Part shown: positions 17,271 to 25,459 of the stretch, in pieces
How the letters are laid out: each line of letters begins with the position of its first letter
How positions within the stretch are numbered: position 1 is the first letter of the stretch
Assembly: GCA_012518465.1 (NCBI GenBank)
Contig: JAAYSD010000109.1
Coordinates: forward strand, 1-57,421
Direction of reading: 5' to 3'
DNA from: Clostridiales bacterium
GTDB taxonomy: Bacteria > Bacillota > Clostridia > Oscillospirales > Ruminococcaceae
Length of the DNA stretch: 57,421 nucleotides
The notes under the pieces: generated by a model
Told to the model about the DNA's origin: nothing
What the model saw: only the letters and a program-made list of their open reading frames with translations
The model's database searches: none
Position numbers and translations under genes: made by a program

Positions 17271-18059
17271 ATGATAAAACTAATAGCAACCGATATTGAC
17301 GGTACGCTGGTTAATGATGCAAAAGACTTTCCCCCTGATTTAGATAAGCTTATCAAAGCTTTACATAAAAAAGGCATTAAATTTGTAGCTGCAAGCGGCC
17401 GCTCCTACGTCACCTTAAAAGACAACTTTAAACAATGGGAAGGAATGGTTGATTTCATCTGTGATAATGGTGCTTTTATAATGGCAAACGGCAAGCCCAT
17501 GGGCTTTCACCCACTTCCCTCTGACAAGATTTCAGGGATTTTAAGTCATATACTTAATGTAAAAAACACTCACATTATACTTTGTGGTGAAAAAGGTACC
17601 TATCACTACGATTATTCCAAAGAATTTACTAAGGAAGTTGCTAGATTTTACAGCAATCAAATTATAGTAGATGATTTATTTTCTGTTAATGATAATTTTA
17701 TGAAAATCGCCATATTCAACCCTTACAAGCCTTCCACCGAAACCTATAAGGACCTAAAAAAGGGCTTTCCTGATGATTTGGATTTGATTATATCTGGTGA
17801 TTTCTGGATTGACGTAATGCCTAAAAACATTAGTAAAGGAAAGGCACTAAAATTATTACAGCAGCATTATAACATTAAAAAAGACAATACTCTAGCCTTT
17901 GGCGATTTTAACAACGATATAGAAATGCTGATGAATGCTGAATTTAGCTACGCTATGGAAAATGCCTCCGACGAAATTAAGTCTATTGCAAAGTATATTG
18001 CACCAAGCAACAACGAGTGGGGTGTAGTTAAGGTAATTAGGCAATTATGCAAAATTTAG
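17271..18059 (+). CDS. Cof-type HAD-IIB phosphatase
   Basis: 262-residue haloacid dehalogenase-type hydrolase. Motif I ATDIDGTLV (Asp8 nucleophile, Asp10 acid), motif II AASGRS, a type IIB cap domain in the middle, Lys in SKGKAL (motif III), and FGDFNNDIEML (motif IV, metal-binding Asp residues). Cof-type enzymes usually act on sugar phosphates or flavin nucleotides; the substrate here is not readable. Good AGGAG before the ATG. Confidence 0.9.
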   Translation: MIKLIATDIDGTLVNDAKDFPPDLDKLIKALHKKGIKFVAASGRSYVTLKDNFKQWEGMVDFICDNGAFIMANGKPMGFHPLPSDKISGILSHILNVKNTHIILCGEKGTYHYDYSKEFTKEVARFYSNQIIVDDLFSVNDNFMKIAIFNPYKPSTETYKDLKKGFPDDLDLIISGDFWIDVMPKNISKGKALKLLQQHYNIKKDNTLAFGDFNNDIEMLMNAEFSYAMENASDEIKSIAKYIAPSNNEWGVVKVIRQLCKI

Positions 18060-18101
18060 CTTATGTTTATGTGCAAAATCAATAAAATTGTGAAATTAAC
18101 G

Positions 18102-18130
18102 TTGCACCTTATTATGTAATATGTTATAAT
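18102..18130 (+). promoter_or_regulatory. Sigma-A promoter of the GGDEF/EAL gene
   Basis: TTGCAC (18102-18107), 17-base spacer, TATAAT (18125-18130). The leader of about 90 bases shows no c-di-GMP riboswitch core. Confidence 0.75.
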
Positions 18131-18224
18131 AAATATGAGCATTATAGTCTTAATGGTCATTACATAAAAAAGTATTAAAATTACGGATTACAATAATATT
18201 TTATAACAAACGGAGGTGTGCATC

Positions 18225-19931
18225 TTGCTCGCTCAGGAAAGTCTGGCATTGAGTCAATTGAAAATTCAAAATGAAAATCTCAAAAGGCAGCTTGAAATGG
18301 CATCAGCAATTGGTGCATATATAAATTTCACTTATGATTTTAAAAGTGATAAGGTAAGCTTTATTTTAAAAAACGGAAAGGATTATGTGTTTGATATAAC
18401 AGAAACGGAATTCAGCGATGGATTTGCCGCTGAAAACGAGTTTCTTAAAAGTGATTTTTGCGATATTTTCCCTGCTATCACTTCTCTAAAATTCAATAAA
18501 AACGACTATATATGGGATAAAATAAGCACGCCTGTATGCGGCTATTATATTTATCACTGTCCACAAAAAAATATAAAAGATGAAATTGTAGGTGCTTGTG
18601 GCTATCTTGTAAGCGAAAATGCACAGAATAATGCTGAACAGCTATTAAATTTCATAGATCAAGCTATTAATATCGACCCTTTGACAAAGCTTTTTACGCT
18701 AGCAAAGTTTAAAAATTTATCTGAAAAGGTCTATAATGAAAATAAAAATAAAAAATATGTAATAATCTTTTCCGATATTAATAATTTCAAATACATAAAT
18801 GACACCTTTGGTTTTTTAGAGGGTGACAGGGTACTTTTAGATTTTGCTAACCTTCTAAAGCATTTTTTCGGTCAAACATCAATCATTGGCAGACATAGTG
18901 CTGATAAATTTCTTATTTTCAGGGAATTCACCGGCAAGGATGAGCTATTAAAGCAGCTGGAAGCACTTAATGATAGCTTTCACAAAGAAAAGCTTACAGA
19001 GCTGCCCTCTGCGGCAATAGATATTATTAGCGGCGCTTGTCTTGTCAGTCACAATACCGATGGAATTAACGCTGCCATAGATAATGCAAATACTGCTAGA
19101 AAGCGTCTAAAAGAAACAAACACTAAGGGCTTTGTATTATATAATGAGCATCTTGAAAAAGTAATCTACAATGAAATGTCAATAATTACAAATATGCAAA
19201 CTGCTCTTAATGACAGGGAGTTTAAAGTATATCTTCAGCCTAAAATTTCATTTAAAGAAGAAAAAATCATCGGTGCTGAGGCTTTAGTCAGATGGATACG
19301 ATTTGATGGCTCTATGGTTTATCCTAATGATTTTATACCTTTATTCGAGAAAAATGGCTTTATTGTGAGTCTTGATTATTATATGCTTGACAATGTATGT
19401 GCTTTGCAAAGAAAATGGATTGACATGGGGAAAAATGTGCATACAATTTCTGTTAATGTTTCACGTATTCATGTATCTGATGTTTTATTCCCTAAAAAAT
19501 GCAAAAGCATAGCCGATAAATATAACCTTGATACAAGTCTGATAGAGCTAGAATTAACCGAGGGTATTTTTTTCAGTGAGCTTAGCGACGTTATTCGTAT
19601 GCTTGAGGAATTAAAAAGCTATGGCTTTTCAATTTCCATTGATGACTTTGGCTCTGGCTATTCCTCCCTAAATATATTAAAGGACCTTCCTGCTGATATT
19701 TTAAAAATTGATAAAGGCTTTTTTAGCAACGGTATGCTGAAAACTAAGGATAAAATTATAGTTGAGGGTGTTGTTTCCCTTGCGAAAAACCTCAATATGA
19801 CTGTATTATGCGAGGGTGTTGAAAATAGAGTACAATTTGACTACCTTAAAAGTATTAATTGCGATATAGCACAGGGATATTATTTTTCCAAGCCTATTTT
19901 CTATAAGGATTATGAAAACAAATACTTATAA
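18225..19931 (+). CDS. Cyclic di-GMP phosphodiesterase with degenerate GGDEF and intact EAL domain
   Basis: 568 residues, no membrane segment. N-terminal about 150 residues form a PAS-like or unknown sensor region with a short coiled coil. The GGDEF domain (about 155-310) has SADKF (225-229) in place of the GGDEF signature, so cyclase activity is unlikely; it may still bind GTP. The EAL domain (about 325-565) keeps every key element: EALVRW (Glu352), VNVS, ELTEG, IDDFGSGYSSL, LKIDKGF, CEGVEN and AQGYYFSKP. It should therefore hydrolyse c-di-GMP to pGpG. The TTG at 18225 is chosen because GGAGG lies 8 bases upstream; an in-frame GTG at 18216 overlaps that site. Confidence 0.9.
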   Translation: MLAQESLALSQLKIQNENLKRQLEMASAIGAYINFTYDFKSDKVSFILKNGKDYVFDITETEFSDGFAAENEFLKSDFCDIFPAITSLKFNKNDYIWDKISTPVCGYYIYHCPQKNIKDEIVGACGYLVSENAQNNAEQLLNFIDQAINIDPLTKLFTLAKFKNLSEKVYNENKNKKYVIIFSDINNFKYINDTFGFLEGDRVLLDFANLLKHFFGQTSIIGRHSADKFLIFREFTGKDELLKQLEALNDSFHKEKLTELPSAAIDIISGACLVSHNTDGINAAIDNANTARKRLKETNTKGFVLYNEHLEKVIYNEMSIITNMQTALNDREFKVYLQPKISFKEEKIIGAEALVRWIRFDGSMVYPNDFIPLFEKNGFIVSLDYYMLDNVCALQRKWIDMGKNVHTISVNVSRIHVSDVLFPKKCKSIADKYNLDTSLIELELTEGIFFSELSDVIRMLEELKSYGFSISIDDFGSGYSSLNILKDLPADILKIDKGFFSNGMLKTKDKIIVEGVVSLAKNLNMTVLCEGVENRVQFDYLKSINCDIAQGYYFSKPIFYKDYENKYL

Positions 19932-19942
19932 ATATAAGCAAA

Positions 19943-19978
19943 AAAATCTCACGATATTTTAAAATATCGTGAGATTTT
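19943..19978. terminator. Bidirectional hairpin between the EAL gene and the GH26 gene
   Basis: Perfect 36-base palindrome (18 bp arms) with A-run on one side and T-run on the other, between converging genes. Confidence 0.85.
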
Positions 19979-20034
19979 GCAAGTTTTTAATACTTGCTTT
20001 GTATAAGAAAGTTGAAACTTAAACTAGCTATATT

Positions 20035-21687
20035 TTAATCAAGGGAATAGGTTTTTAAATCTGGCAGCTCATCTAAAGTTATCGTATTCTCATGATTATA
20101 TGCCTTTATTACAATATCCTGAGGAGTATATTCCGTGCTTACGGTATCTGACTTTTTATCAAGGACAAAGTCACCTTCCCAAGTACAAAACCAGCTCCAC
20201 ATTACTTTTTCTTCTAAAAGCATATCAATATCTGGTATGTTACCGTTTTCGGTTAAAGCAATTATTTTTTTCGATTCCGTACTTGATAAAGCTTGCTTAA
20301 ACCTAGATTGCTGAGGGCTTACATCTTTCTTTTCAGGATAAATATCCTCACCGATTATATCCACCACATCATCTCCAGGATACCATGCCGGATTTTGACC
20401 ATTATATACCCAAATTAAGTTATTCAGCTTATGATAGTTCGTCAGCCTGTCATATAACAATCTCCAAAGTGCCTTATAAGGCTCAGCACCCTCTGCACCC
20501 CACCAAAACCAACCGCCGCTTGCCTCGTGCAACGGACGCCATAAAACCGGCACATCATAATTTTGCAATATCTTTAGCTGAACAGCAATAGCATCTATAT
20601 CATCAAGTAAAAGCTGATAGCCCTCCTCATCTCTGCCTTCCATAATATCCTTTATGCTAATGCTTGTAGCCTCGGTATAAAAGCCCTTCCACCACTTTTG
20701 CTCTCCTGTATAATCGCTGCCCGTATCATATAGGTATTTTTCAGGTGCATTCCAATGCCATGCGAATTCTACAATTCCATTTTCCACCTGATACCATCTA
20801 ATAGCATTATCAACAGCATTTGAATAAGAACCTCTTGCCTTTCTAGACGGAGAATATTCTATCAAATCAAAGCCACAAACAGCAGGATACCTGCCCGTGG
20901 TATTGTAAATTTTTTGAAACTCCTGTGATGCCATTGCATTATTAGAGGTCTGCCCTGTTAATACATTCTTCCCGTAATTATCGGCAATAAACTTCATTAG
21001 TCTTTTTGTATTATCGGTAGCATTTTTATTTGAAAGCTCAGCCGACACATTATATGTTTCCTGTGAAATTTTCTGTGCTGAAAATATTCTAATTTCCTTT
21101 AGCTGCATCTTATCATGTCCCACGCTTGTCAGCCTTGCTACGAGCTTTTCTGACTCAACATTAACATTGTAAATACCGTATGTTATAAATACATCGCTGG
21201 GAGAAACCTCAGGATTTGCCTTTTGCCCTGCAAAAACAACCATGGGCTTTGTATACTGCTCAGTTTTCCATACAAATTCAACGCTATAATTTCCACTCTG
21301 GGGGATATCCACAGCAACAGAAATAGTAGCATTAGCACCAACCTGAACTACCTTTTCATTATCAACAGTAATTATTTTTGAGTCGGCTTTTATGTTCAAA
21401 TCCTCAGCCTTAAAAATTCTTTCAAACTCTATATTATTGCTTTTATCCACAAACTTTGCTTCCTCATATTTAGGCCCGTCACTCATTTTTTCATATGGAG
21501 TAAAGGTTTTTGTCCTATCTACACTTTCTTCATCTTTGTCAAAATCTTCAAAATCATAATCAAGATCATATGTAGCCTTTGTCTGTTCATTGGTCTTTAA
21601 ATCAGAAGAGCTATTTTTATCATCACAAGCCGTTAGCATTATTATAAAAGCTAATGCAAGAGCAGTTATTTTTTTTGCTATTTTCAT
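20035..21687 (-). CDS. Lipoprotein GH26 beta-mannanase
   Basis: 550-residue exported enzyme. Signal peptide 1-20 with lipobox LTAC (Cys21), then an acidic linker, a beta-rich N-terminal region of about 150 residues that resembles a carbohydrate-binding module, and a GH26 catalytic domain (about 235-540): VLTGQTSNNAMA, FAWHWNAP, WRPLHEASGGWFWWG with the acid/base Glu, DIIGEDIYP, and ALTENG with the nucleophile Glu. GH26 is mostly endo-beta-1,4-mannanase. The ATG at 21687 has AGAGGTG upstream and starts the signal peptide exactly. It would act on the cell surface; no sugar transporter is next to it. Confidence 0.9.
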   Translation of the reverse strand: MKIAKKITALALAFIIMLTACDDKNSSSDLKTNEQTKATYDLDYDFEDFDKDEESVDRTKTFTPYEKMSDGPKYEEAKFVDKSNNIEFERIFKAEDLNIKADSKIITVDNEKVVQVGANATISVAVDIPQSGNYSVEFVWKTEQYTKPMVVFAGQKANPEVSPSDVFITYGIYNVNVESEKLVARLTSVGHDKMQLKEIRIFSAQKISQETYNVSAELSNKNATDNTKRLMKFIADNYGKNVLTGQTSNNAMASQEFQKIYNTTGRYPAVCGFDLIEYSPSRKARGSYSNAVDNAIRWYQVENGIVEFAWHWNAPEKYLYDTGSDYTGEQKWWKGFYTEATSISIKDIMEGRDEEGYQLLLDDIDAIAVQLKILQNYDVPVLWRPLHEASGGWFWWGAEGAEPYKALWRLLYDRLTNYHKLNNLIWVYNGQNPAWYPGDDVVDIIGEDIYPEKKDVSPQQSRFKQALSSTESKKIIALTENGNIPDIDMLLEEKVMWSWFCTWEGDFVLDKKSDTVSTEYTPQDIVIKAYNHENTITLDELPDLKTYSLD

Positions 21688-21714
21688 ATTTTCACCTCTG
21701 TTTTTCTTTTTATA

Positions 21715-21743
21715 ATTATAACAATTTATTTTACCTAATTCAA
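21715..21743 (-). promoter_or_regulatory. Sigma-A promoter of the GH26 gene
   Basis: Minus-strand TTGAAT (plus 21738-21743), 17-base spacer, TATAAT (plus 21715-21720). Confidence 0.75.
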
Positions 21744-21867
21744 GCTGCATTTTTAATAAAATTTTAGCTTATATTTTGTTTGTTTTTACTTAATAGATAT
21801 TTAACCACTTGCTTTCTCACACACATAAATAGATTTGTACTAATATTACATAAAATGGACTTTAGCC

Positions 21868-21896
21868 TTGAATATTTAAATATAAAATGCTATAAT
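21868..21896 (+). promoter_or_regulatory. Sigma-A promoter of ung
   Basis: TTGAAT (21868-21873), 17-base spacer, TATAAT (21891-21896), about 25 bases before the ATG. Confidence 0.78.
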
Positions 21897-21920
21897 ATAT
21901 AAAAACACAGGGGGTATATC

Positions 21921-22595
21921 ATGGGCTTAGCAGATAATACTTGGGACAAATTTTTAGCAGAAGAACAGAAAAAAATCTATTTTTTAAAGTTAAAAGACTT
22001 TATAATAAGGGAATATCAAAATAAAAATATCTATCCCCCTCTTGATAAAATATTTACTGCATTTTCATTAACTCCACCTGAAAAGATTAAAGCAGTGATT
22101 GTAGGACAAGACCCGTATCACCAACCAAATCAAGCACACGGATTAGCCTTTTCAGTTGGTAAAGATGTAAAAATCCCACCTTCGCTTAGAAATATTTTCA
22201 AAGAGCTAAATAGCGACTTAGGCACACCTATGCCCAAAAACGGAAACCTTTCACTTTGGGCTGAGCAGGGAGTTTTTCTAATAAACTCTGTTTTAACAGT
22301 AGAAGAGGGCAAGCCTGAATCCCACTGCAGAAAAGGCTGGGAAACATTTACCGATGCTGCAATAAGCTATATAAACAATTTGCCTCAACCTGTAGTATAC
22401 ATTTTATGGGGTAAAAATGCACAAGCTAAGGAAAGACTGATAAATAATAAAAACCATCTTGTTTTAAAAGCACCTCATCCTAGTCCTTTATCAGCGACAA
22501 GAGGTTTTTTTGGGTCAAATCCGTTTTCCACTGCCAACAACTTTTTAATAAATAACGGTGCTGTGCCGATAGACTGGGATTTGAATAAGGAATAA
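21921..22595 (+). CDS. ung: Uracil-DNA glycosylase (family 1)
   Basis: 224-residue base-excision repair enzyme that removes uracil from DNA. Water-activating loop VGQDPYHQ with Asp64, GLAFSV, LINSVLTVE, LWGKNAQ, and the minor-groove loop HPSPLSATRGFFG with the catalytic His are all present. Length is typical. GGGGG-type binding site precedes the ATG. Confidence 0.96.
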   Translation: MGLADNTWDKFLAEEQKKIYFLKLKDFIIREYQNKNIYPPLDKIFTAFSLTPPEKIKAVIVGQDPYHQPNQAHGLAFSVGKDVKIPPSLRNIFKELNSDLGTPMPKNGNLSLWAEQGVFLINSVLTVEEGKPESHCRKGWETFTDAAISYINNLPQPVVYILWGKNAQAKERLINNKNHLVLKAPHPSPLSATRGFFGSNPFSTANNFLINNGAVPIDWDLNKE

Positions 22596-22627
22596 TTGTT
22601 TTATATTTAAATCAAATAAACAATTAA

Positions 22628-22646
22628 GTAACTTTGTTACAGTAAC
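22628..22646 (+). promoter_or_regulatory. Possible operator upstream of dps
   Basis: Three alternating half-sites, GTAAC-TTT-GTTAC-A-GTAAC, form two overlapping palindromes about 60 bases before dps. A weak promoter (TTGTTA 22634-22639, TATAGT 22663-22668) overlaps. The regulator is unknown; the sequence does not match the PerR box. Confidence 0.4.
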
Positions 22647-22708
22647 AGCAATTATGTTATGTTATAGTAATAGTGAAATTAAATAATTTTTAAAATAGGA
22701 GGGTTATG

Positions 22709-23146
22709 ATGAGTAAAACAATAAGTAAATTAAACAATTTTTTAGCAGAGCTTAATGTCTTTTATCGCAAGCTGCAAAACTATCATTGGTATATCAAGGG
22801 CAAGGATTTCTTTCAGGTTCACACAAAGCTAGAAGAATATTATGATCAGATAAACGAGCAGATTGATGAAGTAGCTGAGCTTATTTTACAGTTAGGCGGC
22901 TCTCCCCTTGGTACAATGAAGGACTACCTTAATATCGCAAAGATTGAAGAGGCTGAAAATGTGAAGGTTAATTCCTCATATGTTTTAGAAAAGGTGCTGG
23001 CTGATTATAAATATCTCTTAAATGCAGCTAAGGATATTAAAAAATCAGCTGATGAAGAAGATGATTATCTTACCTCTGCATTTATCGACGGACCAATTGG
23101 CGAGTTTTACAAAAATATTTGGATGTTGTCACAAACAACAGAATAA
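22709..23146 (+). CDS. dps: Dps/ferritin-like DNA-protection protein
   Basis: 145-residue four-helix protein of the Dps group, which stores iron and uses peroxide to oxidise Fe(II), shielding DNA. Ferroxidase signatures are NYHWYIKGKDFFQVH and EEYYDQINEQIDEVAE, followed by GG-SPLGTMKDYL. Two ATG codons are adjacent; the second (22709) has AGGAGGG at 5 bases and is chosen. Monocistronic, with its own terminator. Confidence 0.92.
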   Translation: MSKTISKLNNFLAELNVFYRKLQNYHWYIKGKDFFQVHTKLEEYYDQINEQIDEVAELILQLGGSPLGTMKDYLNIAKIEEAENVKVNSSYVLEKVLADYKYLLNAAKDIKKSADEEDDYLTSAFIDGPIGEFYKNIWMLSQTTE

Positions 23147-23173
23147 TAAATGTCAAATTGCAAAAAAACTTTT

Positions 23174-23202
23174 CAAGGCAGGCTTCTCTGCCTTGTTTTT
23201 TT
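23174..23202 (+). terminator. Terminator of dps
   Basis: 8-bp GC-rich stem CAAGGCAG / CTGCCTTG (23174-23181 with 23188-23195), 6-base loop, then seven Ts. Confidence 0.92.
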
Positions 23203-23251
23203 ATTAATTATATAGTATAATTTTATTAATAATATAAATTGGAGTTATACT

Positions 23252-24061
23252 ATGATACAAAAAACACTATATTTAAACGCTGATAAAACTGTCTATATCA
23301 AAGCATACTTGCTTGATAAAATTGAAAATCTTGCTTTTTGTGAAAAACGCCCTGCTGTACTTATTTTCCCCGGCGGCGGATATGAATTTTGCTCAGATAG
23401 AGAGGGCGAGCCTATTGCTATGCAATATCTGGCAGAAGGGTTTAATGCCTTTGTCCTTTATTATTCTGTAAATAAAAAGCATCCAGCACCTTTAATCGAT
23501 GCCGCTTATTCCATGCTGAAAATTAGAGAGCGTGCCAAGGAATTTAATATAGACTCTGAAAAAATTGCTGTTGTTGGATTTTCTGCAGGAGGGCATTTAG
23601 CAGGTTCAATAGCTACAATGTGGGGAGATAACAACCTGTGCAAGACTCTTGATTGTCAGCCTGAGCAAATACGCCCCGATGCCGCTATACTTTGCTACCC
23701 TGTTATTAGTGGAATTACAAACCCTCATAAAGGCAGCTTCGATGTCCTTTTGGGTGAAGATGCCAGTCGTGCATCACTTTCTAGATTATCTTTAGAAAAT
23801 AGAGTTACTCCAAAAACACCTCCTGTTTTTTTGTGGCATACTGCCGATGATGATTGTGTTCCTGCATCTAATTCACTTGTAATGGCAAAAGCGTGTGTGT
23901 CAAATAAAGTACCCGTTGAGCTGCATTTATTTGACCAAGGACCTCATGGACTTTCCGAATGTGGAAAATCAACCGGATGGAATGAATATTTTTACAGAGA
24001 TAATTGCAGAGAGTGGATAAAGCTATCGGTTAAATTTTTACAAAAATATTTAAACATATAA
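23252..24061 (+). CDS. Alpha/beta-hydrolase, acetyl-esterase-like
   Basis: 269-residue cytoplasmic alpha/beta-hydrolase of the BD-FAE/esterase-lipase type. Oxyanion region LIFPGGGYEFCS, nucleophile elbow VVGFSAGGHLAGS (Ser111), acid in HTADDDCVPASNS, and His in GPHGLSECG. Relatives are often carbohydrate acetyl esterases; with a mannanase in the same region a role in deacetylating mannan or xylan oligosaccharides is plausible but not shown. No signal peptide. Confidence 0.82.
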   Translation: MIQKTLYLNADKTVYIKAYLLDKIENLAFCEKRPAVLIFPGGGYEFCSDREGEPIAMQYLAEGFNAFVLYYSVNKKHPAPLIDAAYSMLKIRERAKEFNIDSEKIAVVGFSAGGHLAGSIATMWGDNNLCKTLDCQPEQIRPDAAILCYPVISGITNPHKGSFDVLLGEDASRASLSRLSLENRVTPKTPPVFLWHTADDDCVPASNSLVMAKACVSNKVPVELHLFDQGPHGLSECGKSTGWNEYFYRDNCREWIKLSVKFLQKYLNI

Positions 24062-24100
24062 AAAATATATAAAATTTAATTACAAAAGAAAGGATTGCAT

Positions 24101-25354
24101 ATGAAAAAACCATTTGTTACAAAAGGACAACTTGATGAAATCGTAAAAAATCATCCTACCCCTTTTCATATCTATGATGAAAAAGGTATAAGGGAAAACG
24201 CAAGAAAGCTGCAAAAAGCATTTTCATGGAACAAGGGATTTAAGGAATACTTTGCTGTAAAAGCTACGCCTAACCCATATATAATGAAAATTTTAAAAGA
24301 AGAAGGCTGTGGATTCGACTGCTCATCCTATGCTGAGCTTGTTTTATCTGATAAGGTGGGTGCAAAAGGTGATGAAATCATGTTTTCATCAAACGCAACA
24401 CCCGATATTGATTTTATAAAAGCACATGAGCTTAATGCAGTGATAAATCTCGATGATTTTACACATATTGAAGTTATAGACAAGCTTTTTGGTATACCAG
24501 AAACTATTTCGTGCCGATATAATCCGGGTGGCGAATTTAAAACCTCGGAAAAAGGAAATGTAATGGATACCCCCAGTGATGCTAAATACGGATTTACTCA
24601 TGAGCAAATTATTGAAAGCTATAAAGTTTTAAAAGAAAAGGGCGCTAAGCGCTTTGGTATGCACGCATTCCTAGCTAGCAATACCCTTACTAATGATTAT
24701 TATCCTGTTTTAGCTGGGATAATGTTTAAGGCGGCTGTTGAGATAAAAGAAAAAACCGGCGTTAGCATCAATTTCATTAATCTTTCTGGTGGAGTTGGTA
24801 TTCCTTACAAGCCCGACCAAAAGCCAAATGATATTGAAGTTATTGGCAAAAAGGTAAAAGAACAATTTGAAAAAATCCTTGTTCCAGCTGGACTTGGAGA
24901 TATTGAAATTTATACAGAGCTGGGACGCTATATGCTTGCTCCATATGGTGCTTTAGTATCTACTGCCATTCGTGAAAAGCATATTTACAAGGAATACATT
25001 GGGCTTGACGCTTGTGCGGCAAACCTTATGCGTCCTGCTATGTATGGCTCTTATCATCACATTACAGTAAGTGGAAAGGAAAATTTACCCTGCGACCATA
25101 AATATGATGTGACAGGCGGTCTTTGCGAAAACAACGATAAATTTGCAATAGATAGAATGCTGCCAAAGATAGATATTGGCGATTATATTATCATTCACGA
25201 TACTGGAGCGCACGGTCACTCCATGGGATATAATTATAATGGCAAGCTGCGTTCTGCCGAGCTGTTACTCAAGGAAAATGGTCAAGTAGAGGAAATAAGG
25301 AGAGCAGAAACACTTGATGATTATTTTGCTACCTTAGATTTTTCTAAGCTATAA
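24101..25354 (+). CDS. lysA: Diaminopimelate decarboxylase
   Basis: 417-residue PLP enzyme of the alanine racemase fold (type III decarboxylases), making L-lysine from meso-diaminopimelate. Schiff-base lysine Lys54 in YFAVKATPNP, then GFDCSSYAEL, the phosphate-binding NLSGGVGIPY, ELGRYMLAPYG, and the dimer-partner Cys in GGLCENNDKF. The family has close relatives such as carboxynorspermidine decarboxylase, so lysine synthesis is likely but not certain. ATG at 24101, 7 bases after AAAGG; an in-frame TTG two codons earlier lies in the spacer. Confidence 0.87.
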   Translation: MKKPFVTKGQLDEIVKNHPTPFHIYDEKGIRENARKLQKAFSWNKGFKEYFAVKATPNPYIMKILKEEGCGFDCSSYAELVLSDKVGAKGDEIMFSSNATPDIDFIKAHELNAVINLDDFTHIEVIDKLFGIPETISCRYNPGGEFKTSEKGNVMDTPSDAKYGFTHEQIIESYKVLKEKGAKRFGMHAFLASNTLTNDYYPVLAGIMFKAAVEIKEKTGVSINFINLSGGVGIPYKPDQKPNDIEVIGKKVKEQFEKILVPAGLGDIEIYTELGRYMLAPYGALVSTAIREKHIYKEYIGLDACAANLMRPAMYGSYHHITVSGKENLPCDHKYDVTGGLCENNDKFAIDRMLPKIDIGDYIIIHDTGAHGHSMGYNYNGKLRSAELLLKENGQVEEIRRAETLDDYFATLDFSKL

Positions 25355-25389
25355 ACAAAAGAATTATAAATAAACTAGCACAGGTCGTT

Positions 25390-25451
25390 TAACAAAAGTT
25401 ATGCATAAGCATAGCTTTTGTTATAATGCCCTAAAACATAATGCTTTAGGG
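25390..25451 (+). promoter_or_regulatory. Two stacked hairpins before the DUF1538 gene
   Basis: Hairpin 1: 15-bp stem (25390-25404 with 25409-25423, one G-U pair), loop ATAA; it may end lysA transcription but lacks a T-run. Hairpin 2: CCCTAAA (25429-25435) with TTTAGGG (25445-25451), whose right arm contains part of the AGGGGG ribosome binding site of the next gene. A TATAAT (25422-25427) with a poor -35 (TTATGC, 25399-25404) sits between. Confidence 0.6.
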
Positions 25452-25459
25452 GGTTTTAT

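Noticed and set aside
18131-18224. c-di-GMP riboswitch before the EAL gene
   Set aside because: No conserved GEMM core or tetraloop motifs in the 90-base leader.
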